Positions 7,426 through 15,747 of a stretch of 54,667 bases of DNA are shown piece by piece. A program made the position numbers and the translations under genes. Every line of letters starts with the position of its first letter. Positions within the stretch are counted from its first letter, which is position 1. The notes beneath the pieces were generated by a model. The model was not told the DNA's origin and did no database searches. It saw nothing but the letters and a program-made list of their open reading frames with translations. The stretch is from positions 1 through 54,667 of IMG/VR virus record IMGVR_UViG_3300042484_001283, one strand, 5' to 3'. This DNA is from a virus.

Positions 7426-8451
7426 ATGAAGAAAATACTAGTTACAGGATTCACGCGAGCAGCGTGTACGGAAAACTTTCATCAGAAATCTCAAATTAAT
7501 CTTTGCACTGCACACTACAGTTTCGTAGAATGTCTACGGGATATGGGGTGGCAGGTTGATCAGCGTCCTGTAACAGCAGGTGAAGATTTATCTGGGTATG
7601 ATAAAGTTGTTGTGTTTATTATGCATATCTCTCCATTCAATAGTTACATGTATGGTGCGCTATGGGCAATCAGTCAAAGACCTGATGCATATCTGGCGAT
7701 TGAAGATTGGCAGTCTCCCAAGAACATTAATACGTGGGGACGAGATATTGATAAGATTGTAGATTCAGTAACCAATGATTATTACATTAACAACGTGGTA
7801 GCAGAAAAAGAACTTCGTCCTGAATGGAAGTCTGCGTTTAAGGATGCCTTCTCTATCATTGCTGCTGGTGATAGACCAATTACGTTACCTGCGCATCTTG
7901 GTGGTGACTATAAGATGCTCTTTCCAAATTGGAAGGAAGATAAGGTGCATTCTTGGTTTGCTCCCGCATATACTCTTCATCGTCACCCAAATGTTTTGTT
8001 CCCCGAACCGAAGCAGCGCATTTTCAATTTTGCTGGTCTTATCCAAAGTGAAACTGAAAATTGGTTTAACAAGGTAACTAAGGATGCTACGTGGCAGATT
8101 ATGCAGTATGGTTCTAAGAGTAAGAAACAGACTCGTCTTACTGAAGAAGAAATGGTTACTGTATTCAACGTACAATGGGGCATTCTGATGGCGGGATACT
8201 GGCATGCTGGATCTGGTTGGTGGCGAGCACGACCGCAGCAGGTCGCTGATATTGGATCTATTCTTATCTGTGAAGATAAAGAGGGAGCAGTATTCGGCGA
8301 ACCTTATGTTGGTCTGACTTGTGCAAAACTTGAAGGTATGACTGAAGAGCATCTTGAACGTCTTGCTGCCGATCAGAAGGAAGCGTATTATACCTCGCAA
8401 CCAATGGACAAGAGTATAACACGTCGCCAAATTGAGGAATACTTGGCATGA
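7426..8451 (+). CDS. Candidate glycosyltransferase (GT-B-like), possible DNA galactofuranosyltransferase
   Basis: The 341-aa protein begins KKILVTGFTRAACTENFHQK and has a mixed alpha/beta N-terminal half. Its C-terminal region GWWRARPQQVADIGSILIC followed by VFGEPYVGL looks like the nucleotide-sugar binding part of GT-B enzymes, where an Arg and a Gly-rich turn followed by an acidic loop contact the donor. I do not recognise a named family. The call rests on this weak pattern and on its place between an epimerase and a UDP-Gal mutase and next to a TET/JBP dioxygenase. Its stop overlaps the next start (ATGA at 8448). Confidence 0.55.
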   Translation: MKKILVTGFTRAACTENFHQKSQINLCTAHYSFVECLRDMGWQVDQRPVTAGEDLSGYDKVVVFIMHISPFNSYMYGALWAISQRPDAYLAIEDWQSPKNINTWGRDIDKIVDSVTNDYYINNVVAEKELRPEWKSAFKDAFSIIAAGDRPITLPAHLGGDYKMLFPNWKEDKVHSWFAPAYTLHRHPNVLFPEPKQRIFNFAGLIQSETENWFNKVTKDATWQIMQYGSKSKKQTRLTEEEMVTVFNVQWGILMAGYWHAGSGWWRARPQQVADIGSILICEDKEGAVFGEPYVGLTCAKLEGMTEEHLERLAADQKEAYYTSQPMDKSITRRQIEEYLA

Positions 8452-9452
8452 AGTTTTTAGTAGTTGGCGCAGGGTTCGCGGGTGGAGTATACGCTCGCGA
8501 ACTTGCCGAGGCAGGCCATACAGTTGATGTCATTGACTCTCGCGATCACATAGCAGGTAATGCATACGATTATGTGAATGAATATGGCATCCGAGTCCAT
8601 GAGTATGGACCACATATTTTTCATACTTCGAACATGACAGTAGTTGATTGGTTAAGTAAATTTACCGATTGGGTAGAGCATCAGCATAAAGTTCTTGCTA
8701 AACACACTGATAGTAACTTCTATATTCTTCCTCCGAACCGAGATACAGTTGCGCGTATCGGCAAAGAAAATATTATTGACGTATTCTTTCGACCATACAC
8801 AAAGAAGATGTGGGAAAAGGAAATCGAAGAACTCAATCCCAAGATTCTCGAACGTGTTCCCATTCGCGACGACGATAATGAGTTGTATTTCCCAAATGAT
8901 GATTTTCAGAAAATGCCAGTAGATGGATATACTGCATTATTCGATCGTATTTTTGACCATGAAAACATTAATGTGAAACTTGTTTGCTTATTTGATAAGT
9001 CGATGGAGAATGAATATGATCATGTCTTCAATAGTATGCCTATCGATCAGTATTATGATTATGAATTTGGTGAATTACCGTATCGCAGTATCAAGTTTGA
9101 AACCATTACACTGCCAGAGCGACAGATGTATAAAGCAGCAACTACAAACTTTACGACATATGATGGACCGACGCGAGTAACTGAGTGGAAAAACTTTCCT
9201 AACCATGGTGACAATCATCTTGCAACAACCTTGACTTATGAGTATCCTTGTGATTATAAAGATAACAACATGGAACGTTATTATCCAGTCAAGGATATCG
9301 AGGGTATCAATGCGAGTATCTATGAGAAGTATTTAACAAAGGAAAATTCTAAAGTATCATTCATTGGGCGTTGTGGTACGTATCAATATCTAGACATGCA
9401 TCAGGTTATTAATCAATCTCTCATTTCAGTGAAAAAATTTCTAGATAATTAA
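8448..9452 (+). CDS. glf: UDP-galactopyranose mutase
   Basis: Clear Glf signatures are present: an N-terminal FAD-binding VVGAGFAGGVYARELAEAG, then DSRDHIAGNAYDY and HEYGPHIFHTSN, the conserved FAD/substrate segments. The C-terminus contains GRCGTYQYLDMHQVI, matching the conserved G-R-x-x-x-Y-x-Y-x-(N/D)-M element. It is 334 aa against about 370 for bacterial enzymes, with a compact middle. The reaction is UDP-Galp to UDP-Galf, which needs reduced flavin. UDP-Galf has no housekeeping use, so a Galf transferase is expected in the same pathway; the preceding gene is the obvious candidate. Confidence 0.92.
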   Translation: MKFLVVGAGFAGGVYARELAEAGHTVDVIDSRDHIAGNAYDYVNEYGIRVHEYGPHIFHTSNMTVVDWLSKFTDWVEHQHKVLAKHTDSNFYILPPNRDTVARIGKENIIDVFFRPYTKKMWEKEIEELNPKILERVPIRDDDNELYFPNDDFQKMPVDGYTALFDRIFDHENINVKLVCLFDKSMENEYDHVFNSMPIDQYYDYEFGELPYRSIKFETITLPERQMYKAATTNFTTYDGPTRVTEWKNFPNHGDNHLATTLTYEYPCDYKDNNMERYYPVKDIEGINASIYEKYLTKENSKVSFIGRCGTYQYLDMHQVINQSLISVKKFLDN

Positions 9453-9460
9453 AAAATCTA

Positions 9461-9489
9461 TTTACTTTTCCGTCAAATTATAGTATAAG
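9461..9489 (+). promoter_or_regulatory. Sigma70-type promoter
   Basis: TTTACT 9461-9466, 17-nt spacer and TATAAG 9484-9489, weaker than the other early promoters. A long leader leads to CGGAGAAATAAC and the ATG at 9547. Confidence 0.7.
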
Positions 9490-9546
9490 AGTAATTGTAG
9501 TTGAGAACTACGACACTCTTAAATTAATCCTGAACGGAGAAATAAC

Positions 9547-10830
9547 ATGAAGAATACACAAGTAAAGATGACCCGACGCGATATCATTCAAATGATGCGG
9601 CATGGAAAACTTAATCCTAATCCAATCGGTCAACGTCCCCCTATCCCCTCAAAGAAGAAACCAGTAGAAATAATCAATTCAATGCTTGATGGTTTCTTTA
9701 CAGGTTCAATTATTCTGCGCGATATCCGAAACGATCCCCACGCACAAGCGACATATCCTGGACAAGATTATCTTGTGATCGATGGCGGCAACCGAACACG
9801 TGCGATGCGTAGGTTCGAGGAAAATACTTTGGTTTCAAAGTATGGTACTATTGCTGAAATTAATTCAGATGAATTCCTGAATCATGAAGAACATGTTGTT
9901 CTTTATGAATGCACTGCTGCTGAAGCAACACAGATTTTTCGCACGGTAAATACCGTAACCGTAGTAAATGAAATCGAAATGATTATGGCAAATGAAGATT
10001 CTCAAGTTGCCAAGTTTATTCGGTCATTGACACAGATGTATCCAGAATATAAAAACGCTGTGCACGATTTGTTCCAGTGGAGAATCAAACAAGGCACTAC
10101 GGATGTGCGAGTTCCTGTAAATTTTTCTTCACAACATGTTAATGCTCGCCGTGAGTGGGACGAACTAGTTGGTGTTGTGTTGGTCAAGTGTCTTAATGGT
10201 ATGAACAACGTAGACGCAGGTTATCCTGTAATTGGTAAACTTGTTGATGACGATCAACCTTTGAGTGAAACTGTCAAGAGCAAGGTAAAGGCAACTCTTG
10301 ATGCAGCACTGAAGTCTTTGAAGTTCGCCAAGAGCAAGAAGTTTACTAAGGTCACGTTCGGTGTATTTCAATTAGTGTATTTCGAACTGATGAGTCAGGG
10401 TGCACGAATCATTGACTTTGATGAATTCTCTCGTCGTCTTTGGGCAGCGAATGCGAAACTGGATCAGAAGTATGCTAATCGCGATGATGGCATTATGTCT
10501 TCCAAAAAAGCATTTGGTCGCGGAGATATCCAGAAAGAACTCGCGCAAGAATACCTTAAAGAAATGGGAGACCTTGCAGGGATTGTCAATTTCTCAGCAC
10601 GTTCTGCTTCACTCAATGAAAAGTATAACGATTTAGCATTGAAGGGATTCCTCAGCGCTGATGGTGGTATCCTGGAATATGATGATGCTGAATGGTCGCA
10701 CATCACACCGCATGCGGATGGTGGAACCGAAGCAACGATGGAACGTAAAGAAATTAATCATTTGAATCTGACAATGGAAGAGCAAATGTTAATTCTTCAA
10801 ATGCGCAATAAGCAGACAGTCGTCGCATAA
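9547..10830 (+). CDS. DUF262 + HNH-type protein (GmrSD-like, single chain)
   Basis: The N-terminal part (about residues 30-100) holds LVIDGGNRTRAMRRFE, corresponding to the DGQQR-type ParB/DUF262 motif of GmrS. Near the C-terminus (about residue 380-410), WSHITPHADGGT followed by NHLNLT has the His/Asn arrangement of HNH (DUF1524-like) nucleases. At 427 aa it is a compact one-chain version. GmrSD enzymes are NTP-dependent type IV nucleases that cut glycosylated or hydroxymethylated DNA, so the position next to a predicted base-glycosylation operon is suggestive. It may attack rival modified phages or have been co-opted for another purpose. The phage's own DNA must be tolerated. Good GGAG site; next gene starts 1 base after the stop. 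Confidence 0.65.
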   Translation: MKNTQVKMTRRDIIQMMRHGKLNPNPIGQRPPIPSKKKPVEIINSMLDGFFTGSIILRDIRNDPHAQATYPGQDYLVIDGGNRTRAMRRFEENTLVSKYGTIAEINSDEFLNHEEHVVLYECTAAEATQIFRTVNTVTVVNEIEMIMANEDSQVAKFIRSLTQMYPEYKNAVHDLFQWRIKQGTTDVRVPVNFSSQHVNARREWDELVGVVLVKCLNGMNNVDAGYPVIGKLVDDDQPLSETVKSKVKATLDAALKSLKFAKSKKFTKVTFGVFQLVYFELMSQGARIIDFDEFSRRLWAANAKLDQKYANRDDGIMSSKKAFGRGDIQKELAQEYLKEMGDLAGIVNFSARSASLNEKYNDLALKGFLSADGGILEYDDAEWSHITPHADGGTEATMERKEINHLNLTMEEQMLILQMRNKQTVVA

Positions 10831-10831
10831 T

Positions 10832-11950
10832 ATGATACTAGAACAATCAGACGCAGAATACATCGCAACTCGATTTGTTGATTATATGTCAAACTATAAT
10901 CGTATCGATGATCACATGCGTATGAAAAAACTAGAAAGAATTAGATCTCTACCTCTTACTCTTCCAGGTTGTGAACCAGAGAACAATCTGTTCTCTGACT
11001 TTGATATGCACCCTGAAGACATGGATTTAGAGATCTATGAACCTTCTCCGAGCGAATTCACAACAATGGTGGAGATTACTTCTTCCTTTTGTAATGAGAA
11101 TTCGTTCGGGAAGGAAATAAAGTTTATCGTAAGGGAAAAGAATACTGGTAAGCACGTTGGTTATTGCCGAGTTGCTAGTCCACTTATCAATTCACGACCT
11201 CGTAATGAATGGTTCGGGCAGGTTCCCGACCTAAAGGCATTTAATAGACATGCGGTGATGGGTTTTATTATCGTTCCTGCTCAACCATTCGGTTTTAATT
11301 ATTTGGGTGGTAAACTGCTTGCACTTCTTTGCGCTTCTCACGAATTTCGGGAGATGTTCAATAAGAAATATGATATGGACACTTGTTTGTTCGAAACCAC
11401 CTCGTTGTATGGTAATATTAAGCAAGCATCGCAGTATGATGGTCTAAAACCCTTCATTCGCTATACTGGCGACACAGTTAGCAATTTTGTTCTCTCATTT
11501 TCCGATGAATTTTGGGGTGAGACAATGGAATGGTTTGCAAGTAAAAATAATGGACAACCACTCTTCTCACGAGAAGGAATTGCGTCTTATAAATTGAAAA
11601 TGCAGAACAAAATGATGTCTGTAATCAAAAATTCGCTTAAATATCACAATTCTTCGGTCCTTGACCGCTTTTCAAGCGCAATTCAGGCGAACAAAGACGT
11701 CACAACCCAAAAACGGTTCTATATTTCGACTTACGGATACGAAAATTCGCGAGATTACATCCTCGGAAAGGATAAAACACTCGTAAAAAACGTTGAAAAT
11801 TTTGATAAACACTATTTGGATAATATTATTCGCTGGTGGAAGAAGAAAGCGACTTCTCGTTACGAAAATTTGCGGTCAGAAGGTCGTTTGCGTCGCGAAT
11901 TAGAGGTTTGGAACGAAGAATCAATCGGAAAGATTGATATAATTCGTTGA
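10832..11950 (+). CDS. DUF4338 / DruA-like protein
   Basis: The 372-aa product contains VGYCRVASPLINSRPRNEWF (near residue 105-125), then a hydrophobic strand GFIIVPAQPFGFNYLGGK and LLALLCASHEFREMF, followed by FETTSLYG and SQYDGLKPFIRYTG. This order matches a protein common in T4-like marine phages that is often assigned to DUF4338, the family of DruA in the Druantia defence system. The biochemical role is unknown. It is cotranscribed with the DUF262/HNH gene, which strengthens the idea of a two-gene anti-competitor or takeover unit. Confidence 0.55.
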   Translation: MILEQSDAEYIATRFVDYMSNYNRIDDHMRMKKLERIRSLPLTLPGCEPENNLFSDFDMHPEDMDLEIYEPSPSEFTTMVEITSSFCNENSFGKEIKFIVREKNTGKHVGYCRVASPLINSRPRNEWFGQVPDLKAFNRHAVMGFIIVPAQPFGFNYLGGKLLALLCASHEFREMFNKKYDMDTCLFETTSLYGNIKQASQYDGLKPFIRYTGDTVSNFVLSFSDEFWGETMEWFASKNNGQPLFSREGIASYKLKMQNKMMSVIKNSLKYHNSSVLDRFSSAIQANKDVTTQKRFYISTYGYENSRDYILGKDKTLVKNVENFDKHYLDNIIRWWKKKATSRYENLRSEGRLRRELEVWNEESIGKIDIIR

Positions 11951-11954
11951 TTGT

Positions 11955-11962
11955 TATAAATA
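11955..11962 (+). promoter_or_regulatory. T4-type late promoter (TATAAATA), predicts leaderless mRNA
   Basis: Exact TATAAATA. The ATG of the next gene begins 5 bases after it, so the expected late transcription start coincides with the A of the ATG. No Shine-Dalgarno is present. Confidence 0.5.
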
Positions 11963-11967
11963 ATCGT

Positions 11968-12255
11968 ATGTCATACGATATAATTTTTAATTTAATAGGA
12001 GATGTAGGATTCCCCATCGCAGCAGCGTTGCTCGCTGGGGTATTCGTGTATTTTGTCATCAACTATATCCTCGAGAGCGTCTTAAAGGCGATCAAAGGGA
12101 TGCAGGGTATCATCATGGGGTTAGATAACCGAGTGAAGACCATGAACCATGATATTATTCGCGTTGATGCCGTTGTTAGTTCCGCTTTAGGTCTTAAACC
12201 AGATCTAGATAGAATCGCACGAGCAGACGGGAAGAACGATGCTCGGAGGGACTGA
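11968..12255 (+). CDS. Small membrane protein with coiled coil (paralog 1, holin-like)
   Basis: About 95 aa from ATG 11968; an earlier in-frame TTG at 11947 would overlap the late promoter box. One strongly hydrophobic segment, VGFPIAAALLAGVFVYFV (about residue 12-30), is followed by an amphipathic helix, VKTMNHDIIRVDAVVSSAL, and a charged tail ARADGKNDARRD. The architecture (one TM, then coiled coil, short charged tail) is that of BhlA/UviB-type holins and other phage membrane proteins. The next gene is a diverged copy. Function in lysis or in envelope placement of the curli machinery is unproven. Confidence 0.6.
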   Translation: MSYDIIFNLIGDVGFPIAAALLAGVFVYFVINYILESVLKAIKGMQGIIMGLDNRVKTMNHDIIRVDAVVSSALGLKPDLDRIARADGKNDARRD

Positions 12256-12521
12256 TGGATCCACAATTAATCGCTGGATTAGTTAAACAGTACGGATTTC
12301 CTATAGTTGCCGCAGTTGGTATGGGATATTTCGTTTGGTTTATTTACAAATTTGTTACTGATAGATTGATGCCGTTGATCGGCGAGACGAATGTAATTTT
12401 GATTGCGTTGATTGATCGTGTTCGTATGCTTGATAATGATCTAATCAGATTAAACCAGAAGGTGAGCGTAGTTTTACAAATAAAAGAGGATCACAGTGAT
12501 GACACTAAATCTAAAAATTGA
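12255..12521 (+). CDS. Small membrane protein with coiled coil (paralog 2, holin-like)
   Basis: 88 aa; the ATG shares one base with the preceding TGA and is preceded by GGAGGG. TM segment YGFPIVAAVGMGYFVWFIY (about residue 13-31), then IDRVRMLDNDLIRLNQKVSVVL, which parallels DNRVKTMNHDIIRVDAVVSSAL in the first gene. GFPI, the D-RV-x-M pattern and the overall layout show these are tandem paralogs. They may form a hetero-oligomer such as a holin/antiholin pair. Confidence 0.6.
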   Translation: MDPQLIAGLVKQYGFPIVAAVGMGYFVWFIYKFVTDRLMPLIGETNVILIALIDRVRMLDNDLIRLNQKVSVVLQIKEDHSDDTKSKN

Positions 12522-12589
12522 GATCCTCAAAGTATTTACCTTTGATTTAAATTTTTCTTCTGACAATAAAACTATAAAGGAAGAGAAAA

Positions 12590-13039
12590 ATGCTAAAACG
12601 AGCGATGGTGCTCCTGACGCTATTAAGTCTAAGTAGTCCAGCATACGCCGATCCAATTGTTCAACAGTTTAAATCACCTTCCTTTACTGGTTATGGGTGG
12701 TCTTCGCATGTGCAGTCAATCGACGCACAAGAACGTTCGCGTGAACAGGCAATCAAAGATGCAGAGGCAGCGAAGGCAGCATTGATAAGAGCAGAGGCAG
12801 CAAATACTCCTCTTGCTAAATTCATGGCGTTGTTTACCTCTCAGGTTTATGCCCAACTTGCTACACAACTTTCAAACAATCTGTTCGCAGAAGGCGGAAC
12901 AGCAACCACGGGAACATTTAATCTCGATGGTAATTCTGTGAGTTATGTTAAGACTGGAACTGAAGTTACTCTAACAGTAGTCGATAAGAATGGCAATACT
13001 ACGGTTGTTGTCGTTCCTATTGCTACATTCGCATTCTAA
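12590..13039 (+). CDS. csgF: Curli accessory protein CsgF-like
   Basis: A Sec signal peptide, MLKRAMVLLTLLSLSSPAYA, precedes the mature start DPIVQQFKSPSFTG. CsgF has a comparable F-x-NP-x-F-GG mature N-terminus that inserts in the CsgG channel. The C-terminal YVKTGTEVTLTVVDKNG then VVVVPI parallels the CsgF beta domain. The middle is Ala/Glu rich and longer than in E. coli CsgF (149 versus 138 aa in total). In curli, CsgF couples subunit secretion through CsgG to nucleation at the surface. It lies directly upstream of csgG. Ribosome binding site AAAGGAAGAG. Confidence 0.75.
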   Translation: MLKRAMVLLTLLSLSSPAYADPIVQQFKSPSFTGYGWSSHVQSIDAQERSREQAIKDAEAAKAALIRAEAANTPLAKFMALFTSQVYAQLATQLSNNLFAEGGTATTGTFNLDGNSVSYVKTGTEVTLTVVDKNGNTTVVVVPIATFAF

Positions 13040-13048
13040 GGAGACGTT

Positions 13049-13873
13049 ATGAAAAAAATAGTTCTCCTTCCACTTTTACTCGTTCTTTCTGGTTGTGTTG
13101 GCGCACTTCATCCTACTGCCAACCAATCATATCTGTTTAGAGATGATGCAGAAGTCAAAAGGTTTGCCAACCCGAAACTGTTTAAGAATCTTCCTGAGTT
13201 AGATGGTCAACCGATTCCTATCGCACTGTATTCATTTACCGATAGAACTGGCCAACGTAAACCATCTTCGACTCTCGCAAGTTTCTCAACTGCGGTAACT
13301 CAAGGTGCAGATGCATACTTGATTAAGACTTTACAAGATACAGGAGGTGGCAAGTGGTTCATTCCTGTGGAGCGTGTCGGTATTGACTCGCTGATCAAAG
13401 AACGTCAACTTGTTCGTCAGATGCGCGAACAGATTTCAGGAGAAGCGGCTGAACCTCTTCCTCCATTGAAAGTTGCGGGTATCATTATAGAAGGTGGTAT
13501 CATTGATTATAATTCGAATATCAAAACGGGTGGTACTGGCGCTCGTTTTCTTGGAGTTGGTCCGTACCAACAATATACACAAGACCAAGTTACAGTTAGT
13601 CTTCGCCTCGTTTCTGTCCAAACTGGCGAAGTTCTTAATTCGGTTACTGTAGAGAAAACGGTTCTTTCTACTTCTGAGGGGATAACTGCTTTTACATTCT
13701 TCGACATGGCGACTAAAGCGTTTGAATTTGATGGACAACAAACAAGTAATGAAGCAGGTAGTTATGCGATCCGTTCTGCCATAGAAACGGCTGTTGTTGA
13801 GTTAATCAAGGATGGTGAAACAAAGAATCTATGGAGATTTAAACAAAAGGAAACGACAAATGAAACTAAGTAA
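13049..13873 (+). CDS. csgG: Curli secretion channel lipoprotein CsgG
   Basis: The signal peptide ends in a lipobox (LLLVLSGC, Cys about residue 16). YSFTDRTGQRKPS, then FSTAVTQGA, then WFIPVERVGIDSLIKERQLVRQ matches the CsgG signature. The constriction-loop region (F before STAV) keeps the aromatic residue, while the neighbouring Asn of E. coli is Ser. 274 aa agrees with the family (about 277). CsgG forms a nonameric outer-membrane pore for secreting amyloid subunits. The gene has a strong AAGGAGACG site and overlaps the following curlin-like gene by 14 bases. Confidence 0.92.
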   Translation: MKKIVLLPLLLVLSGCVGALHPTANQSYLFRDDAEVKRFANPKLFKNLPELDGQPIPIALYSFTDRTGQRKPSSTLASFSTAVTQGADAYLIKTLQDTGGGKWFIPVERVGIDSLIKERQLVRQMREQISGEAAEPLPPLKVAGIIIEGGIIDYNSNIKTGGTGARFLGVGPYQQYTQDQVTVSLRLVSVQTGEVLNSVTVEKTVLSTSEGITAFTFFDMATKAFEFDGQQTSNEAGSYAIRSAIETAVVELIKDGETKNLWRFKQKETTNETK

Positions 13874-14633
13874 GTTTTTATTAGTTGGCGCTGCTCTTTG
13901 TTATGGAACATCTGCGATTGCACAAACTGTGCTACCAACAGCACCAACTCCTCCAGCAATTGTAACAACTTCGCCGAATGAAACAGAAGCGAATACTGTT
14001 GCAACAACAAACAAGGTATATATCGATCAAGAAGGAGGTAACGTAGATGTTAACATCGTTCAAACTGGTACTGCTAACGTTATCGGTTCTACTCTTGATC
14101 CTATTTACCTACGTGGTGATAACCAGAGCGTTATCGCAATACAGACAGGCAATGGAAACCAACTTTATATGGGTGTCGTATCCGATACAGGTGCCCAAGG
14201 AATCGCCGATGTAACAATCCGTCAAATCGGCAATCTGAATACCGCAGACATTCGTTGCGGAACAGAACTTAATGACTCCTCATGTAATCAACTTGACATG
14301 AATGCCAAGTTTACTGGTAACAGCAACTCGTTTGTTTTCCGTGGGTCGGGTGCTAATATCCGTAACTCGATGGATTTCAACGGTAACAATAACACAGTAA
14401 ACATGGATGCACTATCACCAAATGCGACACAAACAATTCTGGTGACGGGCAACTACAATGACTTTGATGTTACACAAACCGATCTCGGTGGAACATTCGG
14501 TCACTCACTATATGTAAACCTGACAGGTTCGCTAAACACTGTAACAACACAACAGTATGGCGCATCTGAAACTGTGATCAATATTAATAGTGTGGGATCA
14601 AATGGCACGTTTAATATCAAAACTGGCCACTAA
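13860..14633 (+). CDS. Curlin-repeat secreted protein (CsgA/CsgB-like)
   Basis: Starts at ATG 13860 with a signal peptide, MKLSKFLLVGAALCYGTSAIAQ (start further upstream would lose it). The mature protein carries imperfect curlin-type repeats with spaced Gln, Gly and Asn: VNIVQTGTANVIG, VIAIQTGNGNQLY, VTIRQIGNLNTAD, and more divergent FTGNSNSF and MDFNGNNNTVN units. Such beta-strand-turn repeats make amyloid curli fibres. There is one Cys pair (about RCG and SCN) unlike E. coli CsgA. It is the predicted substrate of the adjacent CsgG/CsgF. About 257 aa. Confidence 0.8.
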   Translation: MKLSKFLLVGAALCYGTSAIAQTVLPTAPTPPAIVTTSPNETEANTVATTNKVYIDQEGGNVDVNIVQTGTANVIGSTLDPIYLRGDNQSVIAIQTGNGNQLYMGVVSDTGAQGIADVTIRQIGNLNTADIRCGTELNDSSCNQLDMNAKFTGNSNSFVFRGSGANIRNSMDFNGNNNTVNMDALSPNATQTILVTGNYNDFDVTQTDLGGTFGHSLYVNLTGSLNTVTTQQYGASETVININSVGSNGTFNIKTGH

Positions 14634-15747
14634 TCTTCTACTGATTTTTCTGTTATCGACTCCTGCCTTTGCTGGTATTGGGTCGATAACAGATTTCAGA
14701 GGAGGTGGTGCTATTAAGCGTGGCGCCAAGACTACAGTAGCATCTAAAGGTGCTGGCGTAGAAAAGATGGACACAATTTCCACCAACTCCCAAGGCAGAT
14801 TTAGGATTACATTCAATGACTCGACTACAGTTAATATCACAGAAAACTCGCGACTTCTTGTGGATGACTTTGTGTATGATGGTGGAGGGTCATCAAAAGG
14901 CAAACTCGGGTTACGAGTTGCTCTTGGAACAGTTAGATATGCGTCAGGCAAAGTCGCGAAAACAAACCCACGAGGCGTAAACATTCGCACACCAACTGCT
15001 ACTATCGCAGTTCGTGGCACAGACTTCGTTATGTCGGTTGATGAAGCAGGTCGTTCTACGGTCGTGCTGGTTCCCGAATGCTATAACGAATTAGACATCA
15101 CAAAACAAACTGCTGAATGTCCAACAGGCATGATTGAAGTTATCACCGCATCTGGTGTAGTTACGTTAAACCAACCATTCCAAGCAACAGTTGTAGAAAA
15201 CAACTTTGCTCCTCCTGCTCCACCAGTAGTCGTTAATCCTTTGATGAAGGCGCTGGATAATAACGTTCAACTTGTTTCGCTGGAAACAGATGATGGACAA
15301 AGTTTACTTCAACTTGCTAGAGATAGTTTAAAGAAGTTTACCAATCCTTCTAGGGCGGCATCGGACGACAACAAAGATCCAGATGGGGGCACAAATGATA
15401 ACGTTGAACAAGTCGCTGCGGTAATGCGTCGACCAGCAACACCACAAGAACTACTAGACGTTTTTGCTGAGTTCAACGAAGGTAACATTCCAGCAGAAAC
15501 TTTCTATACTAATGTTTCCCCGATATTCAAAAAGAATGTTCAGGTCGGATGGGTGTATACCAGACTTTCTGAAGATAGGCAACAAGCAGTTACTATCTGG
15601 TTAGAGAAGGGCAACGAAGCACAAGTTGTATCTGTTCAAAATGGTTTGATAGATGTTTACAACTTTGTGGACGATAAGTGGACAACATCGGGGACTGGTA
15701 GACCACAGGGTAACATCACTGTGATGCAAGAATCAGGTGCGAGATGA
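14602..15747 (+). CDS. FecR-domain periplasmic/secreted protein
   Basis: ATG 14602 gives a clean signal peptide MARLISKLATNLLLIFLLSTPAFA. Then a FecR domain follows: GRFRITFNDSTTVNITENS, then GTVRYASGK and NIRTPTATIAVRGTDFVMSV (about residue 120-145), the classic T-P-x-A-x-x-x-V-R-G-T-(D/E)-F core. The C-terminal 200 residues are not recognised and include an acidic linker and KNVQVGWVYTRLSE. No sigma factor or anti-sigma N-terminus is present, so it is not a FecR-type regulator of FecI. FecR-domain and CHASE2-cyclase proteins occur together in bacteria, as they do here. ATGA overlap with the next gene. Confidence 0.8.
   Translation: MARLISKLATNLLLIFLLSTPAFAGIGSITDFRGGGAIKRGAKTTVASKGAGVEKMDTISTNSQGRFRITFNDSTTVNITENSRLLVDDFVYDGGGSSKGKLGLRVALGTVRYASGKVAKTNPRGVNIRTPTATIAVRGTDFVMSVDEAGRSTVVLVPECYNELDITKQTAECPTGMIEVITASGVVTLNQPFQATVVENNFAPPAPPVVVNPLMKALDNNVQLVSLETDDGQSLLQLARDSLKKFTNPSRAASDDNKDPDGGTNDNVEQVAAVMRRPATPQELLDVFAEFNEGNIPAETFYTNVSPIFKKNVQVGWVYTRLSEDRQQAVTIWLEKGNEAQVVSVQNGLIDVYNFVDDKWTTSGTGRPQGNITVMQESGAR

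Noticed and set aside
7885-8430. 181-codon minus-strand open frame
   Set aside because: Antisense to the candidate glycosyltransferase gene, without a start site signal; the plus frame is clearly part of an ATGA-coupled operon.
12487-12530. GAGGATC/GATCCTC inverted repeat before csgF as terminator
   Set aside because: The loop is about 30 bases long, there is no T-tract directly after it, and it crosses the end of a coding region.
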